Of a stretch of 64,000 nt of DNA, positions 1 to 9,809 are shown piece by piece. The DNA comes from Phytophthora hibernalis (Eukaryota; Oomycota; Peronosporomycetes; Peronosporales; Peronosporaceae), in NCBI GenBank assembly GCA_012656075.1, contig JAAKBF010000012.1:682001-746000 (forward strand), in the 5' to 3' direction. Made by a program: the position numbers and the translations under genes. Each line of letters opens with the position of its first letter. The stretch's first letter is position 1. The notes beneath the pieces are model-generated. The model did no database searches. It had not been told where the DNA came from and saw only the letters and a list, made by a program, of their open reading frames with translations.

Positions 1-2843
1 TCCAACTCACGTGAATTTGAACGACGGGCACATTTCTTGCCATCAAACATACCATCAGCGGTGCTGGAATATACCTCCAGTACATTCGGTAAGCTCTCGA
101 GATGAAGTATCAAAGCAGCGAAGGTCCTGGAGTCGTCCACAAGAATCTCGACCCCCAGCGTACACACAACTTGCTCCTCGTGTTCGCCAGATTCTTTTAG
201 CACGACTCGAGTCAACTCTACGGCAGCAGCTGCACTTTATCATCCGAACGTTGGATATCCACAGGTTCAAGTCAGATATAACTACCGCGATACACCCTCA
301 ACGCCAATGCACCACATCCAGCCAAATACCGCACCTCCACATCGGAAGGTGCAGAAAGTTTCGGCTGGACATGATCCCAGTTCTCGCCGCAGTACAGCGT
401 CGTCAGAGCGGATTCCAATTCGCATTGCCAAGCAAATCCCCAGACGCGGGCGGAGAGGTCTATGCCTTCGGTTTTTGACGGTTGCGGGGTGCCCTGGAGC
501 TCAAAATGATTCCAACTCACGTGAATTTGAACGACGGGCACATTTCTTGCCATCAAACATACCATCAGCGGTGCTGGAATATACCTCCAGTACATTCGGT
601 AAGCTCTCGAGATGAAGTATCAAAGCAGCGAAGGTCCTGGAGTCGTCCACAAGAATCTCGACCCCCAGCGTACACACAACTTGCTCCTCGTGTTCGCCAG
701 ATTCTTTTAGCACGACTCGAGTCAACTCTACGGCAGCAGCTGCACTTTATCATCCGAACGTTGGATATCCACAGGTTCAAGTCAGATATAACTACCGCGA
801 TACACCCTCAACGCCAATGCACCACATCCAGCCAAATACCGCACCTCCACATCGGAAGGTGCAGAAAGTTTCGGCTGGACATGATCCCAGTTCTCGCCGC
901 AGTACAGCGTCGTCAGAGCGGATTCCAATTCGCATTGCCAAGCAAATCCCCAGACGCGGGCGGAGAGGTCTATGCCTTCGGTTTTTGACGGTTGCGGGGT
1001 GCCCTGGAGCTCAAAATGATTCCAACTCACGTGAATTTGAACGACGGGCACATTTCTTGCCATCAAACATACCATCAGCGGTGCTGGAATATACCTCCAG
1101 TACATTCGGTAAGCTCTCGAGATGAAGTATCAAAGCAGCGAAGGTCCTGGAGTCGTCCACAAGAATCTCGACCCCCAGCGTACACACAACTTGCTCCTCG
1201 TGTTCGCCAGATTCTTTTAGCACGACTCGAGTCAACTCTACGGCAGCAGCTGCACTTTATCATCCGAACGTTGGATATCCACAGGTTCAAGTCAGATATA
1301 ACTACCGCGATACACCCTCAACGCCAATGCACCACATCCAGCCAAATACCGCACCTCCACATCGGAAGGTGCAGAAAGTTTCGGCTGGACATGATCCCAG
1401 TTCTCGCCGCAGTACAGCGTCGTCAGAGCGGATTCAATTCGCATTGCCAAGCAAATCCCCAGACGCGGGCGGAGAGGTCTATGCCTTCGGTTTTTGACGG
1501 TTGCGGGGTGCCCTGGAGCTCAAAATGATTCCAACTCACGTGAATTTGAACGACGGGCACATTTCTTGCCATCAAACATACCATCAGCGGTGCTGGAATA
1601 TACCTCCAGTACATTCGGTAAGCTCTCGAGATGAAGTATCAAAGCAGCGAAGGTCCTGGAGTCGTCCACAAGAATCTCGACCCCCAGCGTACACACAACT
1701 TGCTCCTCGTGTTCGCCAGATTCTTTTAGCACGACTCGAGTCAACTCTACGGCAGCAGCTGCACTTTATCATCCGAACGTTGGATATCCACAGGTTCAAG
1801 TCAGATATAACTACCGCGATACACCCTCAACGCCAATGCACCACATCCAGCCAAATACCGCACCTCCACATCGGAAGGTGCAGAAAGTTTCGGCTGGACA
1901 TGATCCCAGTTCTCGCCGCAGTACAGCGTCGTCAGAGCGGATTCAATTCGCATTGCCAAGCAAATCCCCAGACGCGGGCGGAGAGGTCTATGCCTTCGGT
2001 TTTTGACGGTTGCGGGGTGCCCTGGAGCTCAAAATGATTCCAACTCACGTGAATTTGAACGACGGGCACATTTCTTGCCATCAAACATACCATCAGCGGT
2101 GCTGGAATATACCTCCAGTACATTCGGTAAGCTCTCGAGATGAAGTATCAAAGCAGCGAAGGTCCTGGAGTCGTCCACAAGAATCTCGACCCCCAGCGTA
2201 CACACAACTTGCTCCTCGTGTTCGCCAGATTCTTTTAGCACGACTCGAGTCAACTCTACGGCAGCAGCTGCACTTTATCATCCGAACGTTGGATATCCAC
2301 AGGTTCAAGTCAGATATAACTACCGCGATACACCCTCAACGCCAATGCACCACATCCAGCCAAATACCGCACCTCCACATCGGAAGGTGCAGAAAGTTTC
2401 GGCTGGACATGATCCCAGTTCTCGCCGCAGTACAGCGTCGTCAGAGCGGATTCAATTCGCATTGCCAAGCAAATCCCCAGACGCGGGCGGAGAGGTCTAT
2501 GCCTTCGGTTTTTGACGGTTGCGGGGTGCCCTGGAGCTCAAAATGATTCCAACTCACGTGAATTTGAACGACGGGCACATTTCTTGTCATCAAACATACC
2601 ATCAGCGGTGCTGGAATATACCTCTAGTACATTCGGTAAGCTCTCGAGATGAAGTATCAAAGCAGCGAAGGTCCTGGAGTCGTCCACAAGAATCTCGACC
2701 CCCAGCGTACACACAACTTGCTCCTCGTGTTCGCCAGATTCTTTTAGCACGACTCGAGTCAACTCTACGGCAGCAGCAGCACTTTATCATCCGAACGTTG
2801 GATATCCACAGGTTCAAGTCAGATATAACTACCGCGATACATA
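1..2843. repeat. 510/509-bp tandem array, five full copies plus a partial sixth
   Basis: Copies begin at 1, 511, 1021, 1530, 2039 and 2548. The first two are 510 bp and seemingly identical. Copies 3 to 5 are 509 bp because one C is missing late in the unit (gattccaatt becomes gattcaatt). The sixth covers only the first ~296 bp, carries three visible substitutions, and then passes at about 2843 into DIRS-like coding sequence. The array probably continues left of the window. Units encode overlapping open frames on both strands; the minus-strand ones are the more protein-like. Such high identity implies recent amplification or homogenisation. No CRISPR, rDNA or tRNA character is seen. Confidence 0.95.
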
Positions 2844-3022
2844 CTCAAATCGACAAATTATACCAGCAGCAACTCTCGATTTGGGTTCGACATCCTAAAG
2901 CAACACTCGAAGATATAGTGAGGTTAATTCGCGGTGAGACTGACACTGACCCGCGCCCCAACCAGGCTCTGGAGCCACACAATTACGAGTTGCTGTTAAG
3001 CGACTATGAACTCCAGTAGCTG

Positions 3023-3966
3023 ATGATATCGATAGCTAACAATGGCTTCGAAGCTGGATGGTCACGATCATGCCTTCCTCATCGCTCGTACATGTATGAC
3101 AATCATCAGTCTGCAACTTTGTATGAAAACAGCGTCCTAAGAAGTATCGCAAGTGGACAGGTCCATGGAGAATACCTAGTCGTCGATGCGGATATCCTGC
3201 AGCTCTGGGAAGTTCATATAAGTCCATTTGGCGCTGTGCCGAAAGCTGATACAGACCCCTACATTGAATCGAGGTTGGTTCACGACCTGTCATTTCCGGA
3301 ACAGGAGTCCACTAATTCTGCAACGGACCACTCTTTGCCGGAGATATTCTTCGTAAGCGTGAAAGTACTCGCACAACGCATTGAAGATGAGTTTGCTCGA
3401 GTACAGCGATCTTCCAACCCACACACACGCATTCTGATTTGTAAGGGCGACGTGAAAGGAGCTTTTCGCCACCTTCGGATAATAGCTAAAGATGCCCGCT
3501 GGATGGGAGGTATTCTCAAACGACGTGGCATCGGTGTTATAGATATGTCTGCTCCATTTGGCTGGACAGGTTCACCAGCATTTTATGGTGTGTTTGACCG
3601 TGCCATCTCACATCTACTTGGCCGAGAATCACCTGCGAGCATGTGCCCGACAAGCTCTGATATCATACACCTTTCGCATTCGAATGGGTAGATGATCATG
3701 TGCTTATTGAAGCTGACGCAAACGAGTGCTGTGCCATCGCCGTGGATACATTACGCCTCGCTATGATGGCAATCCTCGGCCCGACAGCAGTTAATGAAGC
3801 AAATTTCTCTGATTGGGAAGAACAGCAGGTGGCGTTAGGTCTTGAATGGGATTGTACCAACAGGACTGTCTCAATGCCAACTAAAAAATCGCAAAGGCTT
3901 TGGGATGTGTTGAAATCGCAAAATCAGGAGCATTTGTTTCACTCAAGCAGCTTCAACAGCTTCTAG
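3023..3966 (+). pseudogene. DIRS-type reverse transcriptase (copy 1), frameshifted
   Basis: The first part (3023-3691) has an RT fingers/palm pattern: a GDVKGAFRHL segment (palm motif) followed by an APFGWTGSPAFY segment, typical of DIRS-type RTs. The catalytic box appears in the next frame as FEWVDDHVLI around 3680-3710, so a frameshift lies just before 3691. The second part (3700-3966) keeps the thumb-like LGPTAVNEANFSDW stretch, which aligns by eye to LGPTAINEDKFTDW in copy 2. Role: cDNA synthesis for retrotransposition. The break makes this copy non-functional as read. Confidence 0.75.
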
Positions 3967-3982
3967 GCAGCTTACGACACAT

Positions 3983-4609
3983 ATGCTTATGTGTTCGAGC
4001 TGCAAAACCGTTTTCCAACACCTGCAACGCAAGTGCAAGACCGGGAACAGAAATCGACGAATTGACGTCACCCTTGAAATGAAAAAAACGACTTGGATTG
4101 GTTTGACGCCATACTCCGGACCGGACGATTACGAGGCGTACCAACTCAGTTTTTGTATCACTGCCCCAGTCGAGTGTCATTGGTACGTGGATGCAAACGA
4201 CGACGGTTTGATTGTTTTGATCCTGCAAGCCGTCGCTACATTCGGTGTGTATTTGATGAAAAGGAGGAAAAAACAAATCGCATCTAGTGAATTCGACATC
4301 AACATTCGAGGGCAACTCTCGATCGCACTTGTATGTTTGCTATTTGCACGCGATTGGCATGCTTCAGCCTGTCCACGGGTACCACACATTCGATTTTGGT
4401 CTGATAACACTTCGGCAACTGCTCGATCGAATAATCTTGCTTCAAAGCACTTGCTCGGTATGGAACTCAATCGAGCAATTGGGTTGATGGAGGCTGTATT
4501 CACGCTTCGCATCTCAGTGGAGTATATATCTGGATATCGTAACACCATAGCAGACGCGGGATCACGGTCAAAGGATACTAGACTAACATCATTGTGGCAC
4601 GTGGACTAA
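3983..4609 (+). pseudogene. DIRS-type RNase H domain (copy 1)
   Basis: The frame ends with a recognisable RNase H tail: WSDNTSATARSNN followed by EYISGYRNTIADAGSR. Copy 2 has IDNTSAVAWLNK and EHIPGELNTIADAGSR at the same place, so the two elements are clearly related. The D of SDNTSA and the D of IADAGSR are expected catalytic-type residues. The first ~60 codons read as nonsense compared with copy 2, which suggests an upstream frameshift. Confidence 0.7.
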
Positions 4610-4640
4610 TGTACATGTACCAACCAAACTTCGGTACCTT

Positions 4641-5712
4641 TTGCAAGATATTCTCGCAACTCTTCGATCCTTCTCGTTGGCCAAAAGCTCCCGAAAAAGT
4701 ACATTGCAACATGGTAACACTGGACTCTATGGTGCAAGTCTCACGGGTTCTCAGTGTGTCTGCCCCCATCTTCACAGCAGCACTCTTTTCAATTGGCCCT
4801 TTTCGCAGCTTTTTGCTGGTCGACAGGAGTACATGGAAAAGGCAACAATGCGAGAACCGTACTGTCCAAGGTTAGCCACCTTTCATGGTGTCATCAAGTC
4901 GCCTTCGGATACCCAGCATCCCTGTCACCCGCTGACAAACTCGTTGTGCGTGGGATACAGAGGATGTCAGCACCTCCCATCCCAAAGCAGCCGGTCACCC
5001 AACCGATCCTATCTGAAATGCGAAGAACTCTCAACTTCCGAACTACCCACGACCGTGTGCTCTGAGGGGTTACGGTCTTGAGTTTCTTCTTTATGCTCCG
5101 ACGCAGCGAATACCTAGCGTGTAATGGTGGATTAATACTATATTCAGTTCGGGTACACGACATAACATTCCGTGCGACAAACGGTGGCACCCCTGTACAA
5201 CGTCATTAGGCGGACATTGTGATTATCCGCTTTCGTGGCAGCAAGACGGACCAGTTTGGTGTTTCCACTACCCGCAGATTACACCGATCAGGGATAAGAT
5301 AAAATGGTTATGTCCTGTGCGGGCGGTTTGGTACCTCGTTCAACACGCGAGTAATATCGGCGGCGCACAAACCTTACCCTTGTGCCAGGTCGCAGTTGAC
5401 TGCCTAATCGAGGCAGAAGAAGTCACAAGCCTTATTCGAAATGGAGCCGCGGCCATTGGCGCCAGATCATCCGACTACAGTACTCACTCACTTCGAAGCA
5501 GCGGTGCTACGGCGCTCTTTGATGCTGGAGTCCAGGACAACCTGATCCGACAGCAGGGTCGGTGGTCAAGCGATTGTTCCAAATTTACACCCGAATTGAC
5601 GCCGTCTCGTGCTCCAACGTCGCTGCAAGAATGGTTAAAAACTCACTCTGAATTCAACGACGACAAGTTGTTTTGGGAGTGCGATCTGATTCAAGATCGC
5701 GATCGTCTTTAA
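4641..5712 (+). pseudogene. Tyrosine recombinase (copy 1), broken and lacking the tyrosine
   Basis: Recombinase-like sequence is spread over three frames: AAFCW (about 4809), the FFFMLRRSEYL segment containing a catalytic-type arginine (about 5085-5115), and 5317-5712 with the C-terminal HSLR box (H-x-x-R) and GRWSSD. In copy 2 the equivalent final stretch ends in FEQYP with the expected nucleophilic tyrosine; here the position reads CSKF. Substitution plus frameshifts make this copy inactive. Confidence 0.7.
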
Positions 5713-5731
5713 CCCAAGTTCATCCAGTCTG

Positions 5732-5989
5732 ATGCTGGTTTCCCCATCACTTTTGTACATGTATCGTCAGCATGAAGGAAAACGCGAGTTATCGAGCATG
5801 TTACCGAAACAGGGCAATAAAACGCTCTGCATGCGATACATATCCAAGAAGGGTTGCACAGGACCCGCTCCTGGCCAGTGCTTTGACCCGAACCGAGCTC
5901 ACTTCAGGCCTATGGCTCTACCCGCCGATGCCGAGTCCTTCATTGACAAGAATTTCTTCGGGTTGGGCCAAGAGTTTCAAGACCTGTGA
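5732..5989 (+). CDS. DIRS ORF1 fragment with CCCH-type zinc motif
   Basis: An 85-codon frame between the recombinase of copy 1 and the RT of copy 2. It contains CMRYISKKGC, then C seven residues later, then H after six more, giving C-x8-C-x7-C-x6-H, close to a CCCH zinc finger. Position before RT suits a gag-like nucleic-acid-binding ORF1. The family assignment of the finger is inference. ORF1 continues in other frames up to about 6561. Confidence 0.45.
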   Translation: MLVSPSLLYMYRQHEGKRELSSMLPKQGNKTLCMRYISKKGCTGPAPGQCFDPNRAHFRPMALPADAESFIDKNFFGLGQEFQDL

Positions 5990-6114
5990 TGTCAGGACCC
6001 AATGCCGTACCGCGCGGATGATCGGGTGGAAAACGACACGGCGTCAACAATTCCGAGAGCTCGATATTCATTTTCTGAGCATCAACCCCTGCACCCGAAA
6101 ATGACCAGCAACCC

Positions 6115-6561
6115 GTGGTGGCACATGTTCAGGGTCCGTCATCAACTGGAGTACATGCTCCCAGTGCAGCTAGTTCGGGGTACAGGGCCTCGAACATCTG
6201 TCACAAGAGACTCATTCCGCGGCCAAATACATTTCAGGCTTCGACCAACAGTCATTCAAAGTTCAATCAGTCTCAACTAGCAGTACATCACAGCCTTGAT
6301 ATCGACCGCATGCACCAGTATCGCCAGTTTGCGGCTGAATGGCTCGTGGACATGCCACTTCATCGGCGGGAGCAAGCTACCCAGTTCGACAAGCGCCGGA
6401 TTCCAGCCAATACCGAGGTCGCTCAACGTTGTGGGTTATCACTGGCAGAGTTCGTTCAAGTTTACCGAAGTCAGACACCCTCCGACCCAAGACCCAACAA
6501 GGATCTCTTCGAGCTACCAACTCCGGCCGACCCTGGTCGCCGCCAATTGACCCAACGCTAG
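6115..6561 (+). CDS. DIRS gag-like region (copy 2)
   Basis: A frame of 148 codons upstream of RT. Its second half carries a DPRPN segment also found in the gag tail of copy 1 (2844-3019), which is why it is treated as element-encoded. No other domain is recognised. It ends about 90 bp before the RT frame and may be continuous with the 5732 frame after a frameshift. Confidence 0.45.
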   Translation: MVAHVQGPSSTGVHAPSAASSGYRASNICHKRLIPRPNTFQASTNSHSKFNQSQLAVHHSLDIDRMHQYRQFAAEWLVDMPLHRREQATQFDKRRIPANTEVAQRCGLSLAEFVQVYRSQTPSDPRPNKDLFELPTPADPGRRQLTQR

Positions 6562-6653
6562 AATACAGTCGTTCGCGATGGAGTCGTGCCACTCTGGAAG
6601 CCGGACAAACCACAACTTCAGGCGGACCCCCTCCAAACCACTAGGCGGTCGAA

Positions 6654-7580
6654 TTGCACGCGGATCAAGAGCGTGAAAACATTGCCAAAGGTCACCAAGA
6701 CGGTCGCTACCTGATCGTCCATGCTGACTTACTTAAGCTTTGGTCCAACATATTCATCAGCCCGATCGGCGTAGTTCAGAAACCCGGCAGTTCAACGTCA
6801 ATTCGAGTCATCAATGACTACTCCTGCCCGGTTGGAGGAGCCGTGAACGATTTCACGGACCGCAGCATTTTTCCGGAGATTTCGTACAACCCGCCAGGAG
6901 ACATCGCACGCAGAATCGCTGATCTGCGAGCCCGATATCCTGGGCATCCTATCCTGATGATGCTTGGAGAAGTGTCCGGTGCATTTCGTCACATCCCTAT
7001 GAGCGCACGGTACGTGCACATGTTTGCCTTTCATTTTGAAGGCTTTCTCGTCGTCGATTTGTCGTGCGGATTTGGCTGGTGTGGCTCTCCTGCCTTTTAC
7101 TCGTTAGCCGGATCACTCATCAATCATCTATACCAGCAGCAACGACCTCACCGCGCCTTTGCACCTGCTGACCCAAGCCCGCTGGTGGGCAATGTTTGGT
7201 GTGATGATCATACGTGTGTCGAAATTGACACAGGAACCCGGTGCTTGGAGGCAAATATCGCTCTACGACGAGCTATGGCAACGGTTCTGGGACCTACTGC
7301 CATCAACGAAGACAAATTTACGGACTGGGTGACTTCAACCAAGGCACTTGGTCTGCTGTGGGACACAACGACAGGAACGGTGTCGGTGCCAGCGGACAAA
7401 ATCGGGAAAGCAAGGCTTCGAATTCAGCAAGTGTTCGAGGAGTCGACGTGCACGCAGTCCACGATAAACAAGCTGCTTGTCAGCTTGCGTTACGTATCAA
7501 CATGCTTTCCTGCCGCGCGATCCTTCTTTCAAAACGTCCAAGCCTTGCGTCGAAGCTCACGTCCGACTAAAATTACCTGA
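6654..7580 (+). CDS. DIRS-type reverse transcriptase (copy 2)
   Basis: A single open frame of 308 codons covering the RT core: FISPIGVVQK (fingers), RVINDYSCP, LGEVSGAFRHIP (palm), CGFGWCGSPAFYS, and the catalytic box GNVWCDDHTC with the DD pair intact. The following LGPTAINEDKFTDW and ALGLLWDT match the thumb/connection of other DIRS RTs. It makes cDNA for the element. The frame starts inside the element without a strong ATG context, so it is probably part of a larger RT-RH polyprotein continuing at 7692 after a frame change. Confidence 0.75.
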   Translation: MHADQERENIAKGHQDGRYLIVHADLLKLWSNIFISPIGVVQKPGSSTSIRVINDYSCPVGGAVNDFTDRSIFPEISYNPPGDIARRIADLRARYPGHPILMMLGEVSGAFRHIPMSARYVHMFAFHFEGFLVVDLSCGFGWCGSPAFYSLAGSLINHLYQQQRPHRAFAPADPSPLVGNVWCDDHTCVEIDTGTRCLEANIALRRAMATVLGPTAINEDKFTDWVTSTKALGLLWDTTTGTVSVPADKIGKARLRIQQVFEESTCTQSTINKLLVSLRYVSTCFPAARSFFQNVQALRRSSRPTKIT

Positions 7581-7691
7581 CGATGTTCGATATGATCTCA
7601 ACTGGTTTCTCGCAGTACTTTCTTTCCAACACAAATTCAACAGCATTCCGGTCGAGTACTTCGCGGGTATACAGCCGCCGTCGCGCAAGTC

Positions 7692-8327
7692 ATGATGAAC
7701 GCATCGGATACAGGCCTCTGTGTGCTAGAACCGCAGCTCAAGCAGTTTATCCGTGTACAATTCAGTGAAGAAGTGCGACAGACGTTCGCGACAACGAAAG
7801 AGGCGAACTCAATCAATGTCAGAGAGCTCATGAGCGCGACGTTAGCAGCATTGCACTGGGGTCCAGCTTGGACAGGCTCTGGCCGTCATCGACGTCACGT
7901 ACGAATGAAAATCGACAACACGAGTGCAGTTGCTTGGCTCAACAAACGTTCAAGTGGTCAACCTGTCGCTCGACTTTACAATCGACTGATCTCCCTGTCG
8001 GAGTTTCGACATTCGTTTACATGCTCGGCGGAACACATACCTGGGGAGTTGAATACCATAGCGGACGCGGGATCCAGGGTCTGGACCACAGACCATCCTC
8101 TGCACCGAGTATGGACTAACTTAACTCATTCATGGACGCAGTTCATTGTTCGGCCGCCCTTCAACGATCTCTCAAATCTTTGGGAGACGATCTCCGCGGA
8201 CATGCGGTGGCTACCACCACCGCTGGAAAATATCACACCAATTGGCGTCAATGGAGCGAATTCTGCGGCTGGCTCGGGTGGTCACCGTGGCTATCTCAAC
8301 CTGGTCGATCGGCCAACAAGAAGTTAG
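7692..8327 (+). CDS. DIRS RNase H domain (copy 2)
   Basis: Frame of 211 codons. The first part matches an RNase H fold: INVRELMSATLAAL supplies the E, IDNTSAVAWLNK a D, and EHIPGELNTIADAGSR the last D. The remainder (after about 8110) is out of the conserved frame and overlaps the start of the recombinase. Together with 6654-7580 it would degrade template RNA and complete cDNA synthesis. Confidence 0.7.
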   Translation: MMNASDTGLCVLEPQLKQFIRVQFSEEVRQTFATTKEANSINVRELMSATLAALHWGPAWTGSGRHRRHVRMKIDNTSAVAWLNKRSSGQPVARLYNRLISLSEFRHSFTCSAEHIPGELNTIADAGSRVWTTDHPLHRVWTNLTHSWTQFIVRPPFNDLSNLWETISADMRWLPPPLENITPIGVNGANSAAGSGGHRGYLNLVDRPTRS

Positions 8328-9251
8328 GCTGCTTCGCTGCGTTTTGCTGGAAATACGGCTGGACGGATCAAACCAGGGCAACACGTACGGTACCATCAAG
8401 ATCAAACTAGCTAGAGTTCGCTGGTATCACCGGCGCCACGTCGGGATTGACCTCACTACATCACCGGATTTTACTCTTTTATTGCGCGGTATCAAGCGCC
8501 TATCACCTCCGGTGCACAAGCTTCAGCCAATAACAACGGCATTTCTACGACTCCTGTACAGCCGACTCAACATTCAGCAGCAGCCTCAGCAACGCTTATT
8601 GTGGGACAGTATCCTTATCGGCTTCTTCTTCCTGCTCCGTAGGTCCGAGTACCTCAAAATCGGCCAAGCACGTCGCTTCTACTGCCTAAAACTGCGCAAC
8701 ACTTTCTTCTCGGTCAGTGAAGGAAGACCAACAGAAGCCACCATGGCCACGTCAGTGACTATCGGTCTGGAAGGTGCCAAGAATGACCAGTTTGGAAGAA
8801 GTGCCTGGAGAACCATGCATGCGTCGGGCGACAAACAGATCTGCCAGGTTTCAGCACTCAAACATATCATCAAGGCGAGACGAGACGTGCCATATCGACG
8901 TCGAGCCAGTACGTTTGCGGAGATCTCAGCGCGGCATCCGTGGCCGAAGTACTGAAGGCCACAGCGAGGAGCATCGGCGTGCCAGAGGCGAATTACTCGA
9001 CGCACTTGGTGCGTATCGGCGGTGTGACGGCATTACTAAGTGGAGAAGCAAGCCCTACTGCGATTAAATTTCTCGGTAGATGGCTGTCGAACTGCTTTGA
9101 ACAATATCCGACTCAAGCAGCAAGCTCAACAACAACTCTTGCCTGCCGAATGGTCGGCTTTCACACGTCAACGAGTCCACGATCGAGGCCGCGGCTAGCA
9201 CACCAACTCGGGGGCCGCTCACCACGCCCTCAAACGAGGCCTGGCTGGTGA
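8132..9251 (+). CDS. Tyrosine recombinase (copy 2), two overlapping frames
   Basis: Three partly overlapping frames, 8132-8410, 8146-8955 and 8940-9251, read as one integrase-like protein. The N-terminal part has a SAM-like segment with W and G residues (GKYHTNWRQWSEFCGWLG). The middle carries FFLLRRSEYL with the catalytic-type R. The C-terminal part holds HLVR (H-x-x-R), FLGRW and the nucleophile-like tyrosine in FEQYP. These are the hallmark residues of tyrosine recombinases used by DIRS elements in place of a DDE integrase. It is the best-preserved recombinase here but still needs frame changes. Confidence 0.7.
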
Positions 9252-9260
9252 TCAATGAAA

Positions 9261-9809
9261 ATTTTCTTGCCCCCAATAACGAAGAGTATCCTTGGAAAGC
9301 TCATTTGTCCGCATTTTTTGACAGAAGAATCTCGATCGGGCACGGCTACAGGACTGTTGCATGCGTCCAGACGTGGTTGAGGTCACACCAAACATGTCAA
9401 ACAACCCAAGATGCTCCTGGCAATAAATAATCGATTCTTAACTTTTAGTTCGCCACAATAAATTATTGATACACATCTATTGCAATAATTGCCACACCAA
9501 TTTATTTTTCGATTAGCTGCATCTGCACAAGTAGCACAATTGCAAAACGAGGAAGCAAGCGCAACTTAAGATGATCCCCTCCACACCTTGCAAGAAAAAT
9601 ACTTTGACCTGGTCAAGGACACGCAGAAGTACACAGTACTGTTGAGATTGCGGTCTGGTTCTCGAGCAATGAATCACTGAAGTCTTGCATCTGTTTGGCG
9701 GCCATTAATTGGCCGTTTACCTTATCAGCAAATTCACAGCAAAACCACAAACGGGCCGAGTAACAAGAAGGCAAACCAAGAAACTATAATAGATGATTAG
9801 GCTTCTCAA
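9261..9809. other. Intergenic spacer, no gene seen
   Basis: About 550 bp with only short frames. AT-rich 9420-9540 contains repeated aaataattgat-like words. It separates the second DIRS element from the 3' end of the first transporter gene. Confidence 0.5.

Larger units (their letters stand above)
2844..5720 (+). mobile_element. Decayed DIRS-like tyrosine-recombinase retroelement, copy 1
   Basis: Coding blocks lie in the order gag tail (2844-3019), reverse transcriptase (3023-3966), RNase H (about 4160-4609) and tyrosine recombinase (about 4780-5712). This RT-RH-YR order is the DIRS layout rather than the LTR layout. Several frameshifts separate the blocks. The gag tail shares a DPRPN segment with copy 2. 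The element is fused on its left to the 510-bp array. Left and right terminal repeats could not be defined. Confidence 0.8.
5721..9260 (+). mobile_element. DIRS-like retroelement, copy 2 (head-to-tail with copy 1)
   Basis: A second element of the same family follows directly, same strand, with blocks ORF1/gag (5732-6561), RT (6654-7580), RNase H (7692-8327) and tyrosine recombinase (8146-9251). It is better preserved than copy 1: RT is one long frame and the recombinase keeps its key residues, though split between two frames. The split inverted repeats expected of DIRS elements were not found by eye, so the borders are approximate. Confidence 0.8.

Noticed and set aside
1..2843. Repeated plus-strand frames of 155-178 codons beginning MRGALELKMIP or MNLNDGHISC as a tandem gene family
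   Set aside because: Each is a product of the array, is His/Gln/Arg-rich without domain character, and changes frame with the 510/509 switch.
1..2843. CRISPR array
   Set aside because: Units are 510 bp with no unique spacers and the context is eukaryotic.
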